The notes under the pieces were generated by a model that was given only the letters and a program-made list of their open reading frames with translations, did not search any database and was not told the DNA's origin. From positions 1,178,001-1,242,000 of the forward strand of contig CP087217.1 of the NCBI GenBank assembly GCA_020912385.1: a DNA stretch of 64,000 nt, written 5' to 3'. Both the position numbers and the translations under genes were made by a program. This DNA is from Neofusicoccum parvum. Taxonomy: Eukaryota; Ascomycota; Dothideomycetes; Botryosphaeriales; Botryosphaeriaceae. Positions 33,381-42,813 of the stretch are shown here, piece by piece; the first letter of the stretch is position 1; each line of letters begins with the position of its first letter.

Positions 33381-35178
33381 CTACTCTTCATCACTGCTAT
33401 CGTCGTCATCCAACGGAAGCAATTCCTTGCTCATGAAAGGGCCATCCAAAGAGTACCCAAGTTTTCGGTAGTAGTCCCGGACACCAACACCCGAGATGAC
33501 ACTGATCTTCTTGCTGCCATGCTCCTCCCTCGCAATCCTCTCCGCCTCCTCCATCAACAGCGTACCGTAGCCCTGATGCTGGAACTTCTTCGGATCACGG
33601 CCGTGCATGGGGACAGCTGTGCCGTAGACGTGGAGCTCCCGCACCATGCTGGTGGGCTGGCCCGTCAACTCTGGACGGAACGTGTGCGTCTTGCTGAGCT
33701 TGCGGAGACGCAGCAGGCCGATGAGGATATCCTGCTTCGGGTCCTCGTACGCCAGGAATGTCTCCCAGCCGCCGTTGGCGACGTAGTCCCTGCGCACGAG
33801 CTCGACCTGGCTGGGGCGGATCTTGTTCTTGACCTCGTTGATGCCAACCTCGCGGGTGCGGACGTCGCGACAGGTGGTGCCGAAGTCCTTCATGCGGGCG
33901 AGGGCCAGCTCGCGCAAGTTGCCGTTCTCGACGCCGGCGGTGACGAGCGGCATGGGGATGTCGCGCTGCACGCGGTAGATGCGCGTCCACGGCGGCACGA
34001 GGGCCAGGATGCGCGCGACCAGGTCGATCAGCGCATTAGGCGTGTAGTTCTTGTAGCGGCCGGTCCGCCACAGCTCGTACAGCCCCGTGCCGCGGATCAC
34101 CAGCGTCGGGTAGATCTTCAGCCCGTCGGTGCGGAAGGCGGGGTTCTCGAAGTACTCGCGGAACTGGTCGAGGTCGCGCTCCATTCCTACATTGGGCAGG
34201 TCTGGCATCATGTGCGACACCACCTTGAAGCCGGCGTCCTTGGCCAGCCTGAACGTCTCGGCCACGGCGGCGACGGTGTGCCCGCGGTTGGTGTCGCGCG
34301 CTACATCCTCGTAGAGGCTCTGCACACCAATTTCCAAACGAGTGCACCCATACCGCAGCATAGCGCTCAAGTGTTGGTCCAGACAGTAATCGGGCCTGGT
34401 CTCGATAGTGATGCCCACGCATTTGACGTTGCTCATTTCGCCCGCCAGCACGGCCTCGTCCACGTTGGTGGTCTGGTATCCGCTCAGCGCATTGTGCAGC
34501 TGCGAGATGAACTCGTCCCTGTAGCTCTCGGGCAAAGACATAAACGTGCCACCCATGATGATGTACTCGACTTTGTCTACGCTGTGCCCCAGCGCCTTGA
34601 TCTGATCGACTCTGCCCCGCGCCTGCTCGTATGGATCGTAACGTGCGCGGATGGCGCGCATGGATGTGGGTTCATAGCCGGTATACGACTGGGTAGAATA
34701 TTCGAAGTCGGAATCGGGACCGCCAGGGCAGTAAACGCAAATGTTGCCGGTGTAGGAAATGTGCGGGCAGCGGTGGGGCTTGCACATAACCGCCACCACG
34801 GCGATTCCTGACGATGTGCCTGCAGAAATTCAGCACATGCCTACCAAATCCGCAACCTCAGCGCAACATACGAATCGGCTTTGCTATAAGCTTCGGTAGA
34901 ATATATTTCTTGTAGTGCTCGGGCACGGCGGCGATAATGGCAGTGAGTGGCGGCTGCGTGCTCAGATAGTGCTTCTTGGCCATCTGGCCGCGGAGCGCGT
35001 TGAGGTTGATGTCCTTCTTGGGCTTGGAGCCGTCCAGCGAGGCCTCGTAGTCCTGGATCAGAGCGCTGGCAATGTCTGCGCAGGCGCGCATGTAGCGCTC
35101 GTTCTCGGGCGGCAGCTTGACATTCTTAGGCAGCTTGCGGCCCTTGGGCACGACCTCGGTCACAGTCATGGTCGCCAT
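33381..35178 (-). CDS. ELP3: Elongator catalytic subunit Elp3 (tRNA U34 modification)
   Basis: Two exons, 35178-34872 and 34819-33381, give 581 residues; yeast Elp3 has 557. The GTATGT intron joins KPIR to [11 protein letters not shown]. The radical SAM domain carries the Elp3-type CX9CX2C cluster at Cys120, Cys130 and Cys133 ([15 protein letters not shown]). The C-terminal acetyltransferase domain has [16 protein letters not shown] and [13 protein letters not shown]. Elongator adds cm5 side chains to wobble uridines, which tunes codon-specific translation. The protein ends in an acidic tail, DDDDSSDEE. It diverges from the succinyl-CoA ligase gene with 261 bp between start codons. Confidence 0.97.
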
Positions 35179-35439
35179 GGCGGGCAGCGGCCGTCGGGCG
35201 GGCTGGAAATCCTTGCAGGGCTGGGTGGTGCGGCTCGTGTGCGGAGGTGGAGCTTATGACATGGGCGGGCATGTGGGTGCAGCACATGGCATCGGGGTCT
35301 AGGCGACGCGGTGCCGATGAAAACCTCCAATCGGTCCCTGCGCTTGCAACACCTCCGCGTCCCAGCTGCAAGCAAGCAACCCTACCTCGCACCCCCGTCC
35401 ATCCCCATCTCCCCTCTCTCCCCCAGCGTAAAGCCCACC

Positions 35440-36638
35440 ATGCACGCTTTCCGCCGTCCCGTCGCTGCGGCGCTGTCTGCTGCTGGCCGCAGGCAGGCCT
35501 ACTCGACCGCTACGTCGCCCTACGCCTCCACCAACGTCAACCTCCGCATCAACAAGGACACCAAGGTCCTTTTCCAGGGCTTCACCGGCAGGCAGGGAAC
35601 GTGCGTCAGCTCTCTATCGCCCAAGCGCACCGCGATGCTAACACGTCCGCAGTTTCCACGCCCAGCAGGCCATCGAGTACGGTATGCAGCTCCCGCCCCG
35701 ATAGTCGCACCCGCACCACGTTGATAGAAGATTAAGGCACGAACGTCGTCGGCGGCACCAACCCCAAGAAGGCTGGAACTGAGCACCTGGGCAAGCCTGT
35801 GTTTTCCAGCGTCGAGGAGGCCCGCAAGGCCACCGGCGCCGATGCCTCTGCCATCTTCGTTCCCCCGCCGCTGGCCGCCGCCAGTATCGAGGAGGCCATC
35901 GCCGCCGAGGTTCCTCTCGTCGTGACCATCACCGAGGGTATCCCGCAGCACGACATGGTCCGCATCACCGACATGCTCAAGACCCAGAGCAAGACGCGCA
36001 TGTTGGGCCCCAACTGCCCCGGTATCATTGCGCCGGTAACTATCCGCATCACTGAGCTTGGAGGGGCATAGCTGACGCGGAAGCAGGGCCAATGCAAGAT
36101 CGGTATCATGCCGGGTTTCATCCACAAGCGCGGCCGCGTCGGCATCGTCTCGCGTTCGGGTACCCTGACCTACGAGGCCGTCAACCAGACGACCCAGACT
36201 GGCCTTGGCCAGTCCCTCGTCGTCGGCATTGGCGGTGACCCCTTCTCCGGCACCAACTTCATCGACTGCCTTGACATTTTCCTGAAGGACGAGGAGACGG
36301 ATGGCATCATTATGATCGGCGAGATTGGTGGCAGCGCAGAGGAGGATGCCGCGGACTTCCTGAAGGCCAACAACACGGCCAACAAGCCCGTTGTCAGCTT
36401 CATCGCTGGTATCTCTGCGCCCCCGGGCAGGCGCATGGGTCACGCCGGTAAGTCCTTCATCAATTGATTTGTAGTAGAGCAGCAACTGATTAAAATAGGT
36501 GCCATCGTCAGCGGCGGCAAGGGCGACGCCAACTCCAAGATCACTGCTCTGGAGGGCGCGGGCGTCGTCGTCGAGCGGAGTCCGGCGGCTCTTGGCAAGG
36601 CTCTTCACGCTGAGTTTGTCAAGCGCGACCTGATATAA
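35440..36638 (+). CDS. succinyl-CoA ligase alpha subunit, mitochondrial
   Basis: Five exons, 35440-35600, 35653-35681, 35737-36035, 36087-36447 and 36499-36638, give 329 residues, the length of yeast Lsc1. Exon 2 is only 29 nt. The N terminus is an Arg/Ser/Ala-rich mitochondrial presequence. [14 protein letters not shown] is the CoA-binding start, [10 protein letters not shown] and GPNCPGII follow, and RMGHAGAIVSGG holds the phosphorylated His (His282). The enzyme makes ATP or GTP from succinyl-CoA in the TCA cycle with a beta subunit encoded elsewhere. All junctions keep the frame and restore conserved sequence. Confidence 0.96.
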
Positions 36639-37033
36639 ACAAAGTGTAGACGGGACGGAAGGAACAGGTGGGGTGGCTGGGTTGATATGGTTTTAATGCC
36701 GGAGCAGAGCTTGGGATTCTAGCGGTTGTACCTGCATCATCTCCGGCGGCGGTTTTTGCTCGCCGTTGTACAGTTATTTTAGATTGGCGGCAACATGGCG
36801 GTTCTGGCACTGTTATCCCGAATACCCGCGACAGCAATATGAATTGGGCTGAGATGAACTGGGTGCTGTGCTGTGCTTGTGCCGTGTGTTCGGCGGCTGG
36901 GCGGGCGGGCGCAGCTGATCCGCGGTGATCCCTGCTCCGCTCCGCCCCGGATTATTGTAATCACCATCACCCCTCGATTCTCCTCCTACCCAACACCCTC
37001 CGTCCGTCCCCTCGCTCTCGCCGCTTAGTGAAG
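36639..37033. other. intergenic, no gene recognised
   Basis: 3' flank of the succinyl-CoA ligase gene and promoter/leader of the AP-2 mu gene, both plus strand. No other gene was seen. Confidence 0.55.
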
Positions 37034-38523
37034 ATGTGCGTCGCCCCCTCCGTCGCCGTACAGCCGTAGCCGGCAGAAGCTGACCCCACCCTCGCGCAGG
37101 CTCTCCGGCATTCTCATCTTCAACCAAAAGGGCGAGAACCTCATCTTCCGCGCCTTTCGCAACGACTGCCGCCCGCGCCTCGCCGATGTCTTCCGCATCC
37201 AGGTAATCAGCAATGCCCAGGTCCGGTCGCCCATCCTCACGTTGGGCTCCACCACCTTCAGCCATGTGAAGCACGAGAACATCTACCTGGTCGCTGTCAC
37301 CAAGAGCAATGCCAACGCCGCCCTGGTCTTCGAGTTCCTGTACCGCCTGGTCGGCCTGGGCAAGGCCTACTTCGGTAAATTTGACGAGGAGGCCGTTAAG
37401 AACAACTTCGTGCTAGTCTACGAGCTTCTCGATGGTGCGTTCGGAACAAGCTATATACAATAGGAGGGGCACACAGGGCTGACGCCGGACACAGAGATCC
37501 TCGATTTCGGATACCCGCAAAACACGGAGACGGAGACGCTGAAGATGTACATCACGACCGAGGGTGTCAAATCGGAGCGGGCAATGGTACGCGCGAGAAT
37601 GCTCGGACGGAAATGGAGCACACGGCTGACAATCCCCGCAGGAGGACTCTTCGAAGATCACCATGCAGGCCACCGGCGCGCTCTCCTGGCGGCGATCCGA
37701 CATCAAGTACCGCAAGAACGAAGCCTTCGTCGACGTCATCGAGGACGTGAACCTCCTCATGTCCGCAACCGGCACCGTCCTACGCGCCGACGTCAACGGA
37801 CAGATCATCATGCGGGCCTACCTCTCCGGCACGCCCGAATGCAAGTTCGGCCTGAACGACCGCCTCACCCTGGGCGAAGACAGCCTCTCGGCACCGTCCG
37901 GTAACCGCGCCGGCACCAAGGCCACGCGTGCCGCCGCCGGCTCCGTCACGCTCGAGGACTGCCAGTTCCACCAGTGCGTGAAGCTGGGCAAGTTCGACAC
38001 GGACCGCATCATCAGCTTCGTGCCGCCGGACGGCGAGTTCGAGCTGATGCGGTACCGCGCGACCGAGAACGTCAACCTGCCCTTCAAGGTCCACGCCATC
38101 GTCAACGAGGTCGGCAAGACCAAGGTCGAGTACAGCATCGCCATCCGCGCCAACTACGGCTCCAAGCTGTTCGCGACCAACGTCGTCGTGCGCATCCCGA
38201 CGCCGCTCAACACGGCCAACATCAGCTCGCGCACCAGCCAGGGCAAGGCCAAGTACGAGCCCGAGCACAACAACATCGTCTGGAAGATCCCCCGCTTCAC
38301 CGGCCAGAGCGAGTACGTCCTGTCGGCCGAGGCCACCCTGACCAGCATGACCAACCAGAAGGCCTGGTCGCGTCCGCCGCTCAGCCTGAGCTTCTCCCTG
38401 CTCATGTTCACCAGCTCCGGCTTGCTGGTCCGCTACCTGAAGGTGTTCGAGAAGAGCAACTACAGCAGCGTCAAGTGGGTCCGGTACATGACGCGCGCCG
38501 GCAATTACGAGATCAGGTTTTAA
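37034..38523 (+). CDS. AP-2 clathrin adaptor complex subunit mu
   Basis: Exons 37034-37035, 37100-37434, 37495-37586 and 37642-38523 give 436 residues; human AP2M1 has 435. The start codon appears to be split: AT ends exon 1 before a GTGCGT donor, and G opens exon 2 after CGCAG, giving MLSGILIFNQKGENLI. The N-terminal longin domain covers about 1-140. The C-terminal mu homology domain includes SWRRSDIKYRKNEAFVDVIE, SGTPECKFGLNDRL and VKWVRYMTRAGNYEIRF. The GYPQNTETETLK segment favours AP-2 over AP-1. The subunit binds YxxPhi cargo signals at the plasma membrane during endocytosis. Confidence 0.95.
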
Positions 38524-39596
38524 AAAGAAAAGGAAAGCTCACGAAGGGGACAATTCTACGAAAGAGAAGGGAAAGCCCGCATGGTTTTTTTGTACATGAT
38601 GAGCGGAGGTATAAGCCGCGAAACTTGTGTGTTTAAAGATAAGGTGGGGTCGCCGCTGGCTGGCTCTGGCGTTTTAGGGGGAGTGAAAGCGTTCTATTGT
38701 GCTTGTGCATGGTCGGGATGATATCACAGACAGACCCCCAGGCTTGCATTGGGTTGGTGTTTTTGGTCTCCTTTTTGAATTCCTTTCTCAGTCTCTTTCC
38801 AGGTGGAAGCGAGCGTGCGCGCTCTTACCACGAGATTTGTGGCGGTGATATCCGGACAGATAGTATGAATTAATTGCCTTGTTTACGAGGGCTTTTTGGT
38901 GGTATTGAGAATTACTGGTCTTCCTTGCCGTGTTGCATGAGAGCTGTGATATAACTGAACTTTCTATAGGAAACCATTCACTACATGGCTGGAAGAGGTC
39001 AGGCACACTCAATCTGAACTCGGAGGACGTTCTCTTCAACCAAGTGTTTTATCTTCACATTTGAACAAGCAACAGTGACACTACAACCCACCCATACTCG
39101 AACAATGATAACGAAGAAAAACAACCCGCTGAAGAATGAATGCCCTCCCAGAGAGATTCTTTCTCTAACATTACGCCCTCCCATCTCCAATCAAAACAGG
39201 AAAACGGCAAATCCCATACGCCAAACAATCTGAACCAACCCGACAAGAAGATGTTTAAAATGTTTATAAAGGGAACGCCAGAATGTCCAGAAAACTTCTC
39301 TCTCGAATCCATCCGGTGAGAACTGCGGGTGGGCGTTGTGATATGTGTAGTGTGTATACGTTCATTTCCCCATTTCCCAGTGACGAGCCCAGGTTTCCCC
39401 CTTCCCTTCCCTGCTGAAAAGATGCAAAGCAAGTGTCATAATTGCCTCCCCTCCATGATTCCCTCCCCCAAACCCTCACCCTTCAACCCTCCCTCACCCA
39501 TCGCTCTCCGTGTTGAGTTCGCATCTGCAGTTCTTCAATTCCAGGCTCGTAGCGCGAGGTAGGTTGTAGGCGTGCAAAGGAGAATCGATGCGGTTT
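38524..39596. other. convergent intergenic region, no gene recognised
   Basis: Lies between two converging genes (AP-2 mu on plus, V-ATPase f on minus) and so probably holds both 3' UTRs. Short frames are present but have no motif. Confidence 0.55.
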
Positions 39597-40454
39597 CTAC
39601 GAGAGCGCGATGGCGCCGCGTCGGCTCTCGCGCACGTGCAGGAACGCCTGGCCGGCGCAGAATACTAGGAAGACCTGGACAGCAAATCAGCACATGTGAC
39701 CCAGCCAGGCTCGTACTGGAGGCTTTCTTCGGCTTTGTGGTGAGAACAGGACGGCGAATACGTACAGCGTAGACAGCGACCGCTCCGAACACGGCTCCCG
39801 CGACGGCCTTGCCATCTTCCGGGTCCTCGGTCGAGCCGGTCATGATGTGGTTGTTTGACTGTTGGAGACGCAGTGTTAGCTAGTCCCCTCTGATGTTTGT
39901 TTGATCGGCGCGGGAGGGTATAACGATGGAGACTGGGATCTGAAATAAGTGGCGGCGGGCGGCGATAGTGCGGTGCTGCGGTGCGGCGTAGTATCGCAGG
40001 TTGAAGGATGCCATCATCTTCCACCCGATCTACCATGCTCCGCTCAACGCTAACCGCAACGTCCGGGTCTGGCATCTGCCGTCCCTTCGCATCCCTCATT
40101 CCATCTCGTGTGTCTCGGCCCGAAGCTTGAGCTTATACAGCCACACATGGGCGTCTGCACACCGTGGACAAAATGTACGTGGAAGATCGGAGGGCTCGGA
40201 AAACCGGCATCAACGCACCTTGAACAGCGAGCCGACGACTGACAGGATAACGATGGCAAAGACGGACACGACGATGCTGCGAGAAACAAAGATCGCGGTC
40301 AGCGGATGGGTGTTCATAGCTCCTGCGCTTGTATCCGACACCGGGCTGCCCGCCGGACACAGATGCCGCAGCGGTTCGGCGGCGGCCGGCGCGGGTGCGA
40401 AGGTGGATGGGCGTACCATGTCCATGCGTTGAGGGCGGAGACGACGGGCTTCAT
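39597..40454 (-). CDS. V-ATPase Vo subunit f (yeast YPR170W-B / RNase K family)
   Basis: Four small exons, 40454-40417, 40276-40219, 39858-39766 and 39674-39597, give 88 residues; the yeast protein has 85. The protein starts MKPVVSALNAW, then has one membrane helix (IVVSVFAIVILSVVGSLF), a loop with NNHIMTGSTEDPEDGKAVA, a second helix (VFGAVAVYAVFLVFCAGQ) and a basic end RESRRGAIAL. This matches subunit f in order, length and the conserved SxxDPEDGxAVA loop. It sits in the membrane ring of the vacuolar proton pump. Intron 2 is long (360 nt). All phases agree. Such a small split gene is easily missed by gene finders. Confidence 0.88.
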
Positions 40455-41212
40455 GATGGTGGCGGTGGGTGTTGGTTGATGCTTCGAGGGTGGGCGGGAG
40501 AGCTTGTCCTGCTGCGGCGTGGGCGGCGTGCGGCTGGTGATGCGCGGTGTCGAGGGCTGCGCGGACGTCGGCGGCGGTGCTCAGGACGATGTAGATTGAC
40601 GTTGGTGGTGTGTTCGAAGGGGTGCAGTATGACGCGGCGGTCGGATGTGTGACGGGAGCTGATGTGAAGTTGGTTGAGGCGGCGCTTGGCAGCGGGCGCG
40701 GCTGCGACGCAATCCTTCGAGCTTCTGTCTCGGTGGTGACGATGTTCCGCCCGGACAATGCGGACAAGAAGTGAGACGGCAGCTGACCGCGGGGTCGCAA
40801 GCACGCTACCCTTCAGCGATGTGACCTCACGTCAAAATTACGCATCGTCGTCTTTGGCATCGCACAGCATAGCGAGTTGGCCGGGCAGCGTTCTGCGCCG
40901 AGCCTCTGCAATCACTGATCATAGCCACCGTCTTGATCCAGCTGGTCGCCGAAAATGGCAATCTTATTGACTTTTGGTCTGTCCTTACTGTCACGGAGAC
41001 TTTGCCGCCGATTTTCCAAGCAACATCATGATGTTCAGAGCTTGCTGCTCTGCCATCATAGCACTTCCTACCAAACCCTGTGTTCTATTTTTGGATATCC
41101 CGATTCATCGCCGCTTCATTTCCGGCCCACGTACCTTTTGGACTCCTGACTTTTGTGTTTACGATCATATCTGCATTCTTGCAGAACTCATCCCACTTAC
41201 CTGCTCGATCAT
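40455..41212. other. intergenic, no gene recognised
   Basis: Lies downstream of GARS and upstream of V-ATPase f, both on the minus strand. No AIRS-like sequence is present here on either strand, which matters for the GARS gene structure. Confidence 0.6.
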
Positions 41213-42613
41213 TTACTTCTTGAGCGCGCGGCCCGCGATGTCCTTGCGGAACTGCATGCCCTCGAAATGGATGGCCTCGACGCCCTTGTAGGCTTTCTGA
41301 ACTGCCTCCTCCAGAGTGGGCGCCCACGCTGTTGATGCGATGACACGACCACCGGAAGTGCGCAGGACACCATCCTTCAGCGAAGTGCCAGCGTGGAAGT
41401 GAACGGTATCTAGAGCTGGTTAGATCACGGTGGAACGAGTCCGCGTAGAATCACCCACCATTTGGCACCGGGTCGAGATTCATCTCTGCACCCTTCTTGT
41501 ACGAGCCAGGGTAGCCACCCGCAGCAACCACGACAGTTGCAGCACTCTTCTCTCCCACTTTGAGGTCGACACTCCCCAGCTTACCCTCAGTGCTAGCCAG
41601 CATGACCTCAGCAAGATCACTGTCCATGAGGGGCAGCAGCGACTGGGTCTCGGGATCACCGAAGCGGACGTTGTACTCCAAAACCTTGGGTCCGTTCTTG
41701 GTCATCATAAGACCAGTGAACAGACAGCCAACCATGGGGTAGCCTATCAAGGTAGCCATCAGCTGACTGCGACTTCAAGCATGCATGGCATCTTGAGCAT
41801 GAACATACCCTCGGCACGCATGCCGTCAACGGTGGGCTGCAGCACTTTCTTGTGGACCTCGTCCACAATCTCTTTGGGAGCGATGCGCGTGGGTGAGTAG
41901 GTGCCCATGCCACCAGTGTTGGGGCCCTGATCGCCATCGAAGATGCGCTTGTGGTCCTGAGCCGGGGGCAGGCTCTTGATGGTAGTGCCGTCGCTGAAGG
42001 TCAGGATGCTAAGCTCGTCGCCCTCGAGGAACTCCTCGATGACGACCTCGTCACCGGCAGAGCCGAACTCACGGTCCAGCATTATATCCTTCAGCGCCTG
42101 GTGCGCCTCTTCCTTCGTGGTGGGGATGATGACGCCCTTGCCGGCAGCCAGGCCAGAAGCCTTGATGACGACGGGGTGCGAGACACTGTCGAGGTAGGCA
42201 CGGGCGGCGTCGTGGGAAGTGAAGTTCTGGTAGGCGGCAGTGGGGATGTTGTGGCGGTGCATGAAGTCCTTGGAGAAGGTCTTGCTGCCCTCCATGCGGG
42301 CAGCGCTGCCAGAGGGACCGAAGCAGCGGATCTGCGGCGCATGCTTGTTGAAGTGGTCGACAATGCCATCGACGAGCGGCGCCTCGGGGCCGGGGATGAG
42401 GAGGTTCACGTTGTTCTCGAGGGCGAACTTGCTGAGGGCGGGGAAGTCGTCGGCCGCGACGGAGTCGACGTTCTGGGTCTTGGTGAGGGCGCCGGTGCCG
42501 CCATTGCCGGGCACGACAAAAATCTGGTCGATGCGGGGAGACTGCGAGAGCTTCCAGGCAATGGCGTGTTCTCTGCCGCCGTTGCCAACGAGGAGGACGC
42601 GCGTGTCGACCAT
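41213..42613 (-). CDS. monofunctional phosphoribosylamine-glycine ligase (GARS, PurD-type)
   Basis: Three exons, 42613-41809, 41743-41459 and 41409-41213, give 428 residues, the size of bacterial PurD (429). It joins phosphoribosylamine and glycine with ATP, purine step 2. Landmarks: LLVGNGGREHAIAWKL at the start, the ATP-grasp KASGLAAGKGVI, GPNTGGMGTYSP, EYNVRFGDPETQ and the end HFEGMQFRKDIAGRALKK before TAA. In most fungi this domain is followed in the same chain by AIRS (Ade5,7). Here it stops at the domain boundary, and no AIRS lies downstream. The ATG at 42613 is chosen over the open upstream frame to 42793 because MVDTRVLLVGNGG fits the family. It diverges from the homoserine kinase-AIRS gene. 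Confidence 0.95.
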
Positions 42614-42735
42614 TGTGTCGGATGGGGGTGCTGGAGGTGCTGGTGCTCTGGGTGCCCCGCGGTTTGGCTTGAAATTTTGGTGGATCAGGGCCGATTGCGG
42701 GGCAGCAGCTGGAACTTTTCTGTAGGGCTGAGCCA

Positions 42736-42747
42736 CCAATGTGACTC
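42736..42747 (+). promoter_or_regulatory. CCAAT box and TGACTC (Gcn4/CpcA or Bas1-type) site in shared promoter
   Basis: CCAAT (42736-42740) and TGACTC (42742-42747) sit near the middle of the 200 bp between the two divergent start codons. TGACTC is the core bound by Gcn4/CpcA (amino acid starvation) and, in yeast, by Bas1 at purine genes. One site could therefore serve both genes. No binding data are available. Confidence 0.5.
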
Positions 42748-42813
42748 GAACCACCGCCGCCCGCGCCCACAAACCTGCACAAGAACATCCCAAAATCGAG
42801 GACGCGGTGAGCC

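Noticed and set aside
33345..34811. Plus-strand frame of 488 residues
   Set aside because: Antisense of ELP3; the radical SAM and acetyltransferase motifs are on the minus strand.
35520..36608. Minus-strand frame of 362 residues
   Set aside because: Antisense of succinyl-CoA ligase, whose conserved motifs are on the plus strand.
40001..40120. Plus-strand frame starting MPSSSTRSTMLRSTLTATS that looks like a mitochondrial presequence
   Set aside because: It lies inside intron 2 of the V-ATPase f gene, stops after about 40 codons and has no joinable downstream exon.
41085..41327. A further GARS exon leading to AIRS on the minus strand
   Set aside because: The frame past the TAA at 41213 has no AIRS motif, and no AIRS sequence occurs before the V-ATPase gene.
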